Shown here piece after piece: positions 27,015 to 35,506 of a DNA stretch of 64,000 bases. Under the pieces are notes generated by a model. The model saw only the letters and a program-made list of their open reading frames with translations. It had not been told where the DNA came from and searched no databases. The position numbers and the translations under genes were made by a program. Every line of letters begins with the position of its first letter. Position 1 is the first letter of the stretch. Source of the stretch: Gammaproteobacteria bacterium (GTDB lineage Bacteria > Pseudomonadota > Gammaproteobacteria > JACKNK01); the NCBI GenBank assembly GCA_024234895.1, contig JACKNJ010000011.1, forward strand, positions 1 to 64,000, read 5' to 3'.

Positions 27015-28163
27015 ATGGAGGCCGCGCGCATCGAGTTGCGTCTTTCCCGTTTCGTCGTCGTGAGCCTGGTGTTCATGGCGCTGGCCCGGCTCGCGTTCGC
27101 GCTGGTTGATCTGCACCACACCGGGTTCTTCTGGGACCTCGATGTGTACAGTCGCGCGGTCGAGGTGCGGCAAGCGGGAGGGGACCCATACTCGACGAGC
27201 GAGCGCCTGCTGTTCGTCTATCACCCGCTGATACTGGATGCGATGAGCGTTTTCGGAGACAAGCTGACGCGGCTGCTGACCTTCCTCTACCTGATCGTCG
27301 TGTTCACATTCGCGCGCGCCGCCGCCACACAGGGCTTCACCTGGGAGGTGTTTCTGGCGCTGGGCTATGGCGCGATGGGGCTGGACGCTGCGGCTACCGG
27401 CAATCTGACCACGTTCATGCACCTCGCCTTGCTGACCTTGATCCTGGGCGGCTTGACGCAGCCCTCGGCGCGCCATGGCTTCATTCTTCTGGTCGCGCTG
27501 TTCAGCGCGGTCAAGCCATACCTGGCCATCTATGCACTGTTGCCATTCGTGCTTTCGCACGCGCGTGGGGAAAGCTGGCGTCCGCTGCTCGGCTGGGCGG
27601 TCGGCGCCTTTTCGACGGTCGCGCTGGCGCTGCTGAGCTATTCACTGTTCGATCCGGATCGCGTCGCGTTATTCCTTGCGGCCTTGAACGCCCAGACCCT
27701 GGTCAAGGGCGACCTCGGTTTCGGGTTCGGTTACTTCATCAATCTGGCTCTGGACGGGAACTGGGTGGGCGCGGTGATCGGCCATATGGTCATCGCGATC
27801 GCCATCAGTTGGGTGACGATCCGCCGTTTCCACGGCCGCATCGCGGACCCGGTGACCTACGCGCTGCTGCTCTACCTGTTGTTATCCCTGTTCAACCCAC
27901 GGCTGAAGCTTTATGACGTGGCGCCGATGTTGTTCGCGCTGTTCGTGCTGTTTCGCGTTGGTGCGCCAACCCGCTGGGGCGAGTGGTTGTTCCTTGGCGC
28001 CTACGCGATGTCGCCGCTGTATTTGCTGTTCGCCTGGTATCAGGTGCAGATCCCCGTGCTCAATGACCCGGCTTACGGCTTCCATGTCACCCTGATCGGC
28101 GTGTTTCTGATGGCCTATCACGGCTTGTCACGGACGCGCGGAGACGGGTTGCGGGCGACCTGA
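27015..28163 (+). CDS. multi-pass membrane protein, GT87/DUF2029-like
   Basis: A 382-residue protein with about ten membrane helices. The first periplasmic loop has FFWDLDVYSRAVEVRQAGGDPY, resembling the acidic motif of polyprenyl-phosphate mannose glycosyltransferases (GT87, GT-C fold) in which an aspartate is catalytic. No undecaprenyl-sugar pathway is visible nearby. It begins 11 bases after the auxiliary lipoprotein, so it may be cotranscribed with the lipid transporter. The assignment rests on topology and this one motif. Confidence 0.65.
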   Translation: MEAARIELRLSRFVVVSLVFMALARLAFALVDLHHTGFFWDLDVYSRAVEVRQAGGDPYSTSERLLFVYHPLILDAMSVFGDKLTRLLTFLYLIVVFTFARAAATQGFTWEVFLALGYGAMGLDAAATGNLTTFMHLALLTLILGGLTQPSARHGFILLVALFSAVKPYLAIYALLPFVLSHARGESWRPLLGWAVGAFSTVALALLSYSLFDPDRVALFLAALNAQTLVKGDLGFGFGYFINLALDGNWVGAVIGHMVIAIAISWVTIRRFHGRIADPVTYALLLYLLLSLFNPRLKLYDVAPMLFALFVLFRVGAPTRWGEWLFLGAYAMSPLYLLFAWYQVQIPVLNDPAYGFHVTLIGVFLMAYHGLSRTRGDGLRAT

Positions 28164-28190
28164 GGAACACCGATTTAATCGTGGCCGGGC

Positions 28191-29120
28191 TCAGGAATTG
28201 CCGTCGCGCTCGGCGCTGACGGCATCCCCGGTCGTCATGGCATCCACCGGGATGCCGAATCCGTGGCGGGCGAAGACCGCGCGACTTTCCGCTTTGCCCA
28301 GATACGCGGCCAGCGCGCTCGCTTCAACCGGGAGTTTCCCATCGTCCGTTTCGGCCAGCGTGATCGGGGTCGGATCGATCAGGTCATCGGGCAGAGGCAT
28401 TTCCGTCGACTTGGCGGCTTCCGGCGACTTGAGCATGTGTTTCCAGATGATCGCGGCGTCCGCCCAGCCGACGCGGACGAGATGAACCAGTTCCTCGGCG
28501 GTTTCGGTCCGATAGATCACGTGCCGATGGAATTCGGTCGGCTTTTCGGTCCTGTCCATGAGCGCTTCGGCGGCTTCGCCGATGGCGACCTTGCTCTTGT
28601 CCCCGATCGCAAGGCGCACGTTGGGCTTGGCGAGATCGGCGAAGGTGTCCAGGCCTTTCTCGAATTTGTCGTGAACCAGGACGGTGGGGACCATTTCCGC
28701 AACCTGCGCGGTGCGAACGGCACGGTCGCCGATGTGGACGAGGTCGGCGTGGCGCAGGGGCAGGAACAGATCGGCCTTCAGGGGTGGTTCAGGCTCTGCT
28801 TGTTCTCCCGGTTCGGCCGGTTCGACCGGTTCGGCGGGTTCTTCGGCCACCGGCGCCGGCGCGACCGGCTGCTCGCCGTTGATGCGCGCCGCCAGTTCGG
28901 CGCCGTCACCGCTCACGATGCGGATGTCGTAGGGCAGGTCATCGTCATGAGCCTCGCGGTAGGCGTTCACGAGCTCGTTCAACGGCGCCGCGAGCGCCTT
29001 GTCGACGAAGATCACCAGTTCGGGTGGATCGTCACCGAACAGACATCCGCCCAGCGGGAGGATGGCGATGGCCATCGCGAGGAGGCGGATGGTTTTGCCT
29101 GGTTGAGGGAATGACGACAT
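28191..29120 (-). CDS. ModA-like substrate-binding lipoprotein
   Basis: A 309-residue lipoprotein: signal peptide, then LGGCLFG lipobox near residue 26. The mature chain follows the ModA fold (LVIFVDKALAAPLNELVNAYREAH; VRLAIGDKSKVAIGEAAEALM; VRVGWADAAIIWKHM), the group that binds molybdate or tungstate or similar anions. A Pro/Glu-rich insertion at about residues 85-115 (EPAEPVEPAEPGEQAEPEP) interrupts the first lobe. No modBC genes are adjacent. The start at MSSFPQ (29120) gives a normal signal peptide; the frame is open 60 bases further. Confidence 0.75.
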   Translation of the reverse strand: MSSFPQPGKTIRLLAMAIAILPLGGCLFGDDPPELVIFVDKALAAPLNELVNAYREAHDDDLPYDIRIVSGDGAELAARINGEQPVAPAPVAEEPAEPVEPAEPGEQAEPEPPLKADLFLPLRHADLVHIGDRAVRTAQVAEMVPTVLVHDKFEKGLDTFADLAKPNVRLAIGDKSKVAIGEAAEALMDRTEKPTEFHRHVIYRTETAEELVHLVRVGWADAAIIWKHMLKSPEAAKSTEMPLPDDLIDPTPITLAETDDGKLPVEASALAAYLGKAESRAVFARHGFGIPVDAMTTGDAVSAERDGNS

Positions 29121-29219
29121 CGGTCGGAGCTCCGGGAAGGATCGGAAATTCGTCTCTTCCCGGAATGATCGGCAGGTCACTGAAAATCATGACCTTCCTG
29201 GCAGCATCACGCGTCTTCG

Positions 29220-29600
29220 TCAGGCGAGTTCGCGCAGGATCAGGCGCAGTGCGTCCCGGTCGATGGGGTGGGGAATCGCCGCGTGATAGGGCGCGAAGTC
29301 CGTGATGAAGCGCTCCAGCGCAGGGGCGTCCTCGGACTCGTAGAACAGCACCAGCTTCACGTCGGGATTCACGATCGGGAACTGGCTGGCGATGGTGCCG
29401 ACGTTGCAGTAACGGTCGCGGAAATCGGGCTGAAAGATGAATTCCGAGACGATTACATCCGGCTTTTCATCGCGGAACAGCTTGAGCGCCTTGCGCTGGG
29501 AGTTGGTGCTGACGACGCGGAAGCCGGCCTCGGCATAAATCGCCGTCATGTCCGGATAGCCGCCGATCTCGACGATGGACAGCAGGGTCTTGCCGCGCAT
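29220..29600 (-). CDS. receiver-like protein without clear phosphorylation site
   Basis: A 126-residue protein with a flavodoxin-like alternation resembling a response-regulator receiver: LLSIVEIGGYPDMTAIYAEAGFRVVSTNSQRKALKLFRDEKPDVIVSEFIF, then LVLFYESEDAPALERFI. The usual acidic pair at the N-terminus is missing and the phosphoacceptor position reads SEF after PDVIV rather than DxxMP, so it is probably a pseudo-receiver. Start chosen at 29600, where the ATG lies just inside the end of the preceding gene; the two are coupled. Confidence 0.55.
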   Translation of the reverse strand: MRGKTLLSIVEIGGYPDMTAIYAEAGFRVVSTNSQRKALKLFRDEKPDVIVSEFIFQPDFRDRYCNVGTIASQFPIVNPDVKLVLFYESEDAPALERFITDFAPYHAAIPHPIDRDALRLILRELA

Positions 29601-29604
29601 CGGG

Positions 29605-30018
29605 CTATCGGCCCTTGGTTGCGGCGATGTGCTCGATGTAGTTGCCGGGGCCGTCGAGTTCGATCCGGATGCGTTCACTGGCGCTGATGGTGACCTTGGC
29701 GCCGCCGGCGAAGCTGAGTTCCAGTTCGGCGAAGCCGTTCTGGTCCAGCGGCAGGGCGATCATGTCCCGGTAGGTGATGCCGTTGAGGGTGATGTCGCCG
29801 GTGGTCACGCGGGCCGGCAGCGCGGGCAGATCGCCGTCGATCTCCGCTTCCTCGAATTCGACGGTCGCGGCGTTGCGCCACAGCGTGCTTTCGTTGACGC
29901 CGGGGATGCCTTCGGACTTGACCACGCGGAGGTCGCCGATGCGCACCTTGATGCGGCCGAAACTGTCTTCGACGGTGCTGATTTCGGCGTTGGGGAGCTG
30001 GATGTAGCGGCCTGGCAT
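29605..30018 (-). CDS. unknown conserved-looking small beta-rich protein
   Basis: A 137-residue acidic protein, predicted mostly beta strand (IQLPNAEISTVEDSFGRIKVRIGDLRVVKSE; ATVEFEEAEIDGDLPALPARVTTGDITLNGITYRDMIALPL; AELELSFAGGAKVTISASERIRIEL). No signal peptide or known domain. GGAAG upstream supports the ATG at 30018. It forms a two-gene unit with the receiver-like protein downstream. Confidence 0.6.
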   Translation of the reverse strand: MPGRYIQLPNAEISTVEDSFGRIKVRIGDLRVVKSEGIPGVNESTLWRNAATVEFEEAEIDGDLPALPARVTTGDITLNGITYRDMIALPLDQNGFAELELSFAGGAKVTISASERIRIELDGPGNYIEHIAATKGR

Positions 30019-30061
30019 GCTGATCTTCCGTACTCGGGCGCTGAAACGTGGGGAGATGCCC

Positions 30062-30136
30062 TGTAGGAGCGACTTCAGTCGCGATCGGCTTCCGGGAAGA
30101 CATCCAGCGCCGATCGCGACTGAAGTCGCTCCTACA
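30062..30136. repeat. REP-type element, variant hairpin
   Basis: Left arm TGTAGGAGCGACTTCAGTCG, right arm its complement ending at 30136. Relative to the other copies the inner stem changed G to A and C to T together (GACTTCAGTC for GGCTTCAGCC), a compensatory pair that keeps the hairpin. Confidence 0.85.
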
Positions 30137-30184
30137 GGGGAGGGCGCTCGCCCGCAGGACCTGCCGGACGACGGGTGGAAAATA

Positions 30185-30796
30185 TCAGGCGAAGACTACC
30201 CAGGTCGTGGCGATGTATTTCACCCCGGCTTCGAGGGTGACGCCGCGGTGTTCATGCGTCCAGAAGGGTGGAAACAGCACGAGGCGGCCCGTTCGCGGCG
30301 TGATCTTGACGTCCTGGAACAGGAATTCGGTCTCGCCGCCGGGGCCGTCGACATCGTTGAGATACCAGACCGCGACGAGCTGACGCTGCGCGAAGTCGTG
30401 GCTGCCGCCGTCGATGTGCCAGTGGTAATGCTCGCCGACGTTGGTGCGCTGGATCGCGTAACCGCTGTCCTTGAACGGGCCTTTGAAATACGGGTACTTC
30501 TCGCCGAATTCGCGCATCGCCAGCGCCAGCGACTTGAACAGGAAGCCGTCGATGTCCTTCCAGTCCGGCTTGTTGCTGACCACCAGATCGGTGGACTTCT
30601 TGATCGAGCGGTCCTCGGTGGCGGTCTGCCCGATCCGACCGAGGTATTGCTGGTCCGGGTTGGCCTCGAAGCGGCGGATCATCTCCGCGCAGATCGAAGC
30701 AGGCAGGGCGCCGTCGATGGTGAAGATGAAGGTGTGCGGTTTGGCTTCGACCAGGACGTAGGGATCGACCTTGGTCTGGACTTGGGGATCGGTCAC
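30185..30796 (-). CDS. 2-oxoglutarate/Fe(II)-dependent oxygenase
   Basis: A 203-residue prolyl-4-hydroxylase-like oxygenase. The iron ligands are HWHIDGG (H-x-D) near residue 126 and the distal histidine in THEHRG near 181, followed by the 2-oxoglutarate-binding side (GVKYIATTWVVF). Substrate is unknown; relatives hydroxylate proline in proteins or small molecules. GTG start. It sits between two REP elements and alone on this strand. Confidence 0.85.
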   Translation of the reverse strand: MTDPQVQTKVDPYVLVEAKPHTFIFTIDGALPASICAEMIRRFEANPDQQYLGRIGQTATEDRSIKKSTDLVVSNKPDWKDIDGFLFKSLALAMREFGEKYPYFKGPFKDSGYAIQRTNVGEHYHWHIDGGSHDFAQRQLVAVWYLNDVDGPGGETEFLFQDVKITPRTGRLVLFPPFWTHEHRGVTLEAGVKYIATTWVVFA

Positions 30797-30817
30797 GGTG
30801 GATATCTCGGATATGGG

Positions 30818-30890
30818 TGTAGGAGCGGCTTCAGCCGCGATCGGCTCCAGCTAGATTCGGTGCGCCGATCGCGGCTGAAGCCGCTCCTAC
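30818..30890. repeat. REP-type palindromic element
   Basis: Left arm TGTAGGAGCGGCTTCAGCCG and the complementary right arm ending CCGCTCCTAC at 30890. It lies between the oxygenase gene and the gene at 30906, and is the fourth copy of the unit. Confidence 0.85.
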
Positions 30891-30905
30891 CGGTTCGTTC
30901 TGAGT

Positions 30906-31949
30906 TTACAGGCGGTTGGCCTCGACGATTTCCATCAGCGCCTTGCTGTCGCCACCGGCCTGGAAGCGGGCCAGGAGCTTGGCGGCAAGCTGCTGCCAAT
31001 GTCCTTGCGCACGGTCAATCAGGGCACGCAGCGGTTTGTCGTCGTGATCCACCAGCCAGTCGTTATAGGCCGTGCCCATGCTCGGGAACAGGTGTTTGCG
31101 CATGTTGGTGAGGTTGCCGATGTAGAAGTGGAACGAGGCGGCATTGCCGCCGTCGAGCAGGCGCGGCAGCGTGACCAGCGCATCGGCAAGGTGGTCGCGG
31201 ATGCCCCTCGCCATCAGCTCGGCCGGGGTCGAACTGAGCTGCATCAGCATCTCGTGCCAGGCTGCGTTGCCGAGCAGTTCGCCGGCGCGGATCTCGCCGA
31301 TCTCGTGTTGCAGGGCGGCGTCCAGTTCCACCTCGGTCATCGCGTTCAGGGCGGCTTCGACGTCGTCGTCGAAGGGGTAGGCGGCGATCGCGCGGCCCAT
31401 CGCGTTGTCCGGTTTGTTCCAGCGCCAGGTCTCGACGCGCTCCCACAACATCCGCTGGAAGGATTCGCGGCGCAGGTAGATGTCGCGGCCCTGACTCATG
31501 GCCGGCGGCGAGGTCAGGTCGCGCGCCAGCTCGCGGCCCGCGACGTGGATGGTGAAGTCGCCGTGGGTCTCGCGACGTTCGAGTTCGGCCAGGAAGAAGT
31601 GTTCGGCCGCGTGGATGCCGAGACCGGCGCTGTACACGTAGCCGGTCGGCACGATCTCGACGTTGACGGCGGTGGCGTCGAACGGCGCGGCGGTGCCGCC
31701 GGCGAGGGGCAGATGCTGATATTCCAGTTCCTCGATCTCGGCCCAGCGCTGCTCGCGTTCTGCCAGCCAGGGCCCGACTTCCTCCTTCGGCAGGCGCGCG
31801 TCGAAGGCGTAGCCTTTCTCCCAGCGGAAGTACTCGCGCATCTTCATCAGGTAGATGCACATCGAATAGTCCGCGCCGTGGCGCGCGTCGGCGATGTCGC
31901 AATTGCGCTGCACGCCTGCGGCGAGCTGGTTTATGGAGAACTCGGACAT
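30906..31949 (-). CDS. Sfum_1244-like protein of unknown function
   Basis: A 347-residue cytoplasmic protein resembling the uncharacterised Sfum_1244 group: MSEFSINQLAAGVQRNCDIADARHGADYSMCIYLMKMREYFRWEKGYAFD at the start. It is followed by a central segment (AGLGIHAAEHFFLAELERRE, GRELARDLTSPPAMSQGRDIYLRRESF). There is no catalytic motif that I recognise; a His-rich HAAEHFF stretch is notable. I chose the ATG at 31949; the longer frame would run into the divergent gene's upstream region. Confidence 0.72.
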   Translation of the reverse strand: MSEFSINQLAAGVQRNCDIADARHGADYSMCIYLMKMREYFRWEKGYAFDARLPKEEVGPWLAEREQRWAEIEELEYQHLPLAGGTAAPFDATAVNVEIVPTGYVYSAGLGIHAAEHFFLAELERRETHGDFTIHVAGRELARDLTSPPAMSQGRDIYLRRESFQRMLWERVETWRWNKPDNAMGRAIAAYPFDDDVEAALNAMTEVELDAALQHEIGEIRAGELLGNAAWHEMLMQLSSTPAELMARGIRDHLADALVTLPRLLDGGNAASFHFYIGNLTNMRKHLFPSMGTAYNDWLVDHDDKPLRALIDRAQGHWQQLAAKLLARFQAGGDSKALMEIVEANRL

Positions 31950-32110
31950 CGGCATTCCCGGATGAATGTCTGCGGTAAATCGGGGCGCTGCTGCGCTTAG
32001 AATCTCCAGATATAGCGTGTTTTCCGCAGCCAATAACATTGTGTCGATCCGGCGTTTTCCGATTGCGGAGCCGATCGGTACGCCGCACAGCAAGATTGGG
32101 AGCAACACCC

Positions 32111-32689
32111 GTGGCATTGCGAATCAAGAGTTCCTGGCATCAATCCGACCGCGACGGCAACGAGGTCGTCCAGAAGGGCCTGGAAGAGCAGGCCGGCGCG
32201 CTGGCCTTCATCGCCTGGCGCATCGCGCTGGACCGCGCCAAGAACCTGCACGGCGAGGATTACCTCTACAACGACGACATGCAGCGCATCGCGGTGATCT
32301 GCGAGTACCTCGCGTACGAGGTGGCGGTGATCGACCGCATGATGTTCGACAAGCTCAGCTATCAGGAGCGTGAGGTGCTGATGAACGCACTCGGACAGCG
32401 GGTCGGCGACCATGTGCAGGACAACGCGCAGGACCTGTTCGGGCCGCGCGACTACAAATCCGGCTTCATCGACAACCTGAACGACCGCCTCAGCGCCTAC
32501 GCGGAATACGGCTTCGGCGACGGCGGCCCGAGCTACTCGTTCAACCATTACCTCGGCAAGCGCGTGCAGGCGCTGATGGGTGTCGACCAGACCAACAAAT
32601 GGTCGCTGGAACAGGCCATGGAGATCGATGCGCCGGAGACCTTCAAGAAGGTCAAGAAAGCGGTCGACGACCTGATGATGACGGCCTGA
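32111..32689 (+). CDS. conserved helical protein of unknown function
   Basis: A 192-residue soluble, helical protein starting at GTG 32111 (ALRIKSSWHQSDRDGNEVVQKGLEEQAGALAFIAWRIA). Acidic residues, histidines and tyrosines are frequent (MQRIAVICEYLAYEVAVIDRMMFD), but I see no known domain. It is divergent from the Sfum_1244-like gene and is followed after 11 bases by a Rieske ferredoxin. A shared redox or stress role is possible but not shown. Confidence 0.65.
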   Translation: MALRIKSSWHQSDRDGNEVVQKGLEEQAGALAFIAWRIALDRAKNLHGEDYLYNDDMQRIAVICEYLAYEVAVIDRMMFDKLSYQEREVLMNALGQRVGDHVQDNAQDLFGPRDYKSGFIDNLNDRLSAYAEYGFGDGGPSYSFNHYLGKRVQALMGVDQTNKWSLEQAMEIDAPETFKKVKKAVDDLMMTA

Positions 32690-32700
32690 GGACCACGCAC

Positions 32701-33009
32701 ATGGCTTACCAGGATGCGATGAACGCCGGCGACCTCGAGACCGGTCGGATGACGAGGGTGATGCTCGACGGGCGCGCGATCCTGATCGCCAACGTCGATG
32801 GCGAATTTCTGGCGGCGGACGACTCCTGCACCCACGAAGAGGTCTCGTTGTGCAAAGGGGCCTTGATGGGGCATCTGGTCATGTGCCCCTACCACGGCAG
32901 CCGTTTCGACCTGCGTAACGGCGACGTGCTCGAAGACCCGGCCGAGGAGCCGCTGCGGGTCTACCCGGTGCGTGTGCAGGGCGGTGTCGTGCAGGTGGAT
33001 ATCGGCTGA
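32701..33009 (+). CDS. Rieske [2Fe-2S] ferredoxin
   Basis: A 102-residue soluble electron carrier. The cluster-binding boxes are CTHEEVSL and CPYHGSRF, two Cys and two His with normal spacing, after the strand NVDGEFLAADDS. The ending VYPVRVQGGVVQVDIG is typical of the ferredoxin subunits of non-haem iron oxygenases. No oxygenase is adjacent, but a 2OG oxygenase lies 2 kb away; the partner is unknown. Confidence 0.93.
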   Translation: MAYQDAMNAGDLETGRMTRVMLDGRAILIANVDGEFLAADDSCTHEEVSLCKGALMGHLVMCPYHGSRFDLRNGDVLEDPAEEPLRVYPVRVQGGVVQVDIG

Positions 33010-33191
33010 ATGGCAAGCTGCCGAACCGCTCGGCAGGGGTGGAAATATTCTCAATTTGCGACGAATTAGCGTGTCGCATTTTGCGAACGACTGCTAGGAT
33101 TGACCGTAGTCGACCGCCGATAACGCCGCCCGTCTGACGGGCACATAACAAGGCAGGCTGGTGGTCAATCACAGGAAGAGAAGCCACCATC

Positions 33192-34673
33192 ATGAATCAC
33201 CCCAACGCGGCCGCCGGGGTCATAGAGATCCTGCTGGTCGAAGACGTATTGACGCTGGCGCTGACCTACGAGGGCTACCTCGCGAAGGATCCCTACCACG
33301 TCACCCGGGTCGAAAACGGCAAGGACGCGCTGGATCGGCTCATGAACGATCCGCCGGATGTGGTGCTGCTCGACCTCATGCTGCCGGACATGGATGGCCG
33401 CGACATCCTCGCCTGGATACGTGAGCGCGACATGGATTGCGCCGTGATCATCATCACCGCCCATGGCAGCATCGACGTCGCCGTGCATGCGATGCGCAAC
33501 GGCGCCTTCGATTTCCTCGAAAAACCCTTCAGTGCCGAGCGGCTGCGCATGGCCGTCGCCAGCGCGCTCACCCGCAATCAGTTCCAGCCCTTCGGCGGCG
33601 TCGAGGATGCGGAAAACCGGACCCAGTATCAGGGGTTCGTCGGCGCCTCGCCGGAAATGCGCACCGTCTACCGCACCATCGACAGCGCCGCAGCGAGCCG
33701 TGCCTCGGTGTTCATCACCGGAGAAAGCGGTACCGGCAAGGAGGTCTGTGCGGAGGCCCTGCATTACAAGAGTCCGCGCGCCGACAAGCCGTTCGTGGCA
33801 TTGAACTGCGCGGCGATTCCGCGCGACCTGATGGAAAGCGAGGTGTTCGGCCACGTCAAAGGCGCGTTCACCGGCGCGATCGGGCCACGCGAGGGCGCCG
33901 CGCGGCGCGCCGAGGGCGGCACGCTGTTCCTCGACGAGATCGCCGAGATGAACCTCGATCTCCAGGCCAAGCTGCTTCGCTTCATCCAGACCGGCAGTTT
34001 CCAGAAGGTCGGTGGCAGCAAGACCGAGACGGTCGACGTGCGTTTCATCTGCGCGACCAACAAGGACCCGCTGGAGCTGGTGCGGACCGGTCGTTTCCGC
34101 GAAGACCTCTATTACCGCCTGCATGTGATCCCGCTGCACCTCCCGCCATTGCGCGATCGCGGCGGCGACGTCCTGCTGATCGCCAATCACTTCCTGCACC
34201 TGATCGCCGAGGAGGAGGGCAAGGAGTTCCACAAGTTCGACGCCGACAGTCTAGATCTGCTGAAGCGCTACCCCTGGCCGGGCAACGTCCGCGAACTGCT
34301 CAACGTGATTCGTAATGTCGTCGTGCTGCATCGGGGGCCCGAAGTGCACGTCGACATGTTCCCACCCCCGCTGAACAACCCGAGCGGGCGGTTCTTCGTG
34401 CCCGGTTCGGATGCGACCACGGCGGATGCCAGCGTCACAGCGACCGAGCCCTCCGTGTACCAGGCGACGCCGCCCGAGGTGGGCATCCGCCCGTTGTGGA
34501 TCGTCGAGCGCGAGGCGATCGAGCGGGCCATCGATGCCTGTGACGGCAACATTCCGCGCGCGGCGGCGCTGCTCGAAATCAGCGCCTCGACCGTCTATCG
34601 GAAATTGCAGACCTGGAAGGAAATGGACGATGCCGCGCAAGCCGGCACCCCCGGTTCCGGCTCGGGCGCGTGA
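33192..34673 (+). CDS. NtrC-family sigma-54 response regulator
   Basis: A 493-residue activator in three domains. Receiver (about 10-130) with LLVEDV, phosphoacceptor in VLLDLMLPDMDG and the Lys in EKPF. AAA+ domain (about 155-390) with GESGTGKE (Walker A), the sigma-54 contact loop GAFTGA, GGTLFLDEIAEM (Walker B) and WPGNVREL. Fis-type HTH at 445-480 (IPRAAALLEISASTVYRKLQTW). It would bind enhancer sites and activate sigma-54 promoters. Its sensor kinase is not in the window. The preceding 180 bases include AT-rich sequence likely to hold its promoter. Confidence 0.95.
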   Translation: MNHPNAAAGVIEILLVEDVLTLALTYEGYLAKDPYHVTRVENGKDALDRLMNDPPDVVLLDLMLPDMDGRDILAWIRERDMDCAVIIITAHGSIDVAVHAMRNGAFDFLEKPFSAERLRMAVASALTRNQFQPFGGVEDAENRTQYQGFVGASPEMRTVYRTIDSAAASRASVFITGESGTGKEVCAEALHYKSPRADKPFVALNCAAIPRDLMESEVFGHVKGAFTGAIGPREGAARRAEGGTLFLDEIAEMNLDLQAKLLRFIQTGSFQKVGGSKTETVDVRFICATNKDPLELVRTGRFREDLYYRLHVIPLHLPPLRDRGGDVLLIANHFLHLIAEEEGKEFHKFDADSLDLLKRYPWPGNVRELLNVIRNVVVLHRGPEVHVDMFPPPLNNPSGRFFVPGSDATTADASVTATEPSVYQATPPEVGIRPLWIVEREAIERAIDACDGNIPRAAALLEISASTVYRKLQTWKEMDDAAQAGTPGSGSGA

Positions 34674-34679
34674 CGTTCG

Positions 34680-35504
34680 ATGCGACTGCGGCTGCTCGGG
34701 GGTGACGCGGTTGCAGCGGCGTACGACCTCGCCTTCCTGGCGGAGGTGGTTGCCAGCGGCGGTGTTTCGCGGCTCGCCGAACTGACGGTTGCCGACTGCC
34801 TCGAATCGACCAATAGCGAGGCCCTGGAGCGCGCGGGCGCGAGTGAAGCGGAGGAGTTCGTCGCGGTGATCGCCGATCGCCAGACCGCCGGACGGGGTCG
34901 GCGCGGGCGGAGCTGGCAATCGCCACCCGGAACCAATATCTACCTCTCCGTGGCCTGGCGCACCCGGCTGCCTTTCACCCAGTCCCTGGGCGCACTGCCG
35001 CTCGCCATCGGGGTCGCGATCGCCGACGCCTTGACCGGGCTCGGCGTCCATGCCGCGCTGAAATGGCCCAACGATCTCTATGTCGATGGCGGCAAGCTCG
35101 GCGGCATCCTGCTGGAAAGTCGCGTGCTTGCAGATCGCATCGCCGTCGTCGTCGGCATTGGCCTCAACCATCACCCGGATGCGGCGCTGTGCGCCGCCAT
35201 CGACCAGCCGATCCGCTTCCTCGCCGAGCGCAGCCCCGGGCTGCGGCGCGAGGCTGTCGCCGCGGAGATCATCGCCGCCGTGACCGGTGCCATCGCTGCC
35301 TATCGGGAGCAGGGCATCGCTCCGTTTCTGTCGCTGTGGAGCGATCGCGATCTGTTGCGCAACCGGATCGTCTGCGTGGATGCCGCCGAGGGCGCCTTCC
35401 ACGGCGTCGCGATCGGCATCGATAACGACGGCGGATTGCTGATCCAGACCGACAGCGGAATTCGCTGCTGCCAGTCTGGCGAGGTGTCGGTGAGAGCGAC
35501 CTGA
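34680..35504 (+). CDS. birA: biotin-[acetyl-CoA-carboxylase] ligase
   Basis: A 274-residue biotin protein ligase. It joins biotin to the carrier subunit of acetyl-CoA carboxylase through biotinyl-AMP. Motifs: the biotin-binding GRGRRGRSWQSPPGTNIYLS and KWPNDLYVDGGKLGGILLE. The N-terminus (about 50 residues) is too short for the winged-helix DNA-binding domain of E. coli BirA, so it cannot act as a repressor. Tightly packed between the NtrC-type regulator and coaX. Confidence 0.93.
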   Translation: MRLRLLGGDAVAAAYDLAFLAEVVASGGVSRLAELTVADCLESTNSEALERAGASEAEEFVAVIADRQTAGRGRRGRSWQSPPGTNIYLSVAWRTRLPFTQSLGALPLAIGVAIADALTGLGVHAALKWPNDLYVDGGKLGGILLESRVLADRIAVVVGIGLNHHPDAALCAAIDQPIRFLAERSPGLRREAVAAEIIAAVTGAIAAYREQGIAPFLSLWSDRDLLRNRIVCVDAAEGAFHGVAIGIDNDGGLLIQTDSGIRCCQSGEVSVRAT

Positions 35505-35506
35505 CG

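Noticed and set aside
33010..33191. Possible sigma-54 promoter before the NtrC-type regulator
   Set aside because: The best match (TGTCGCATTTTGCG) lacks the invariant GG of the -24 element, so it is not called.
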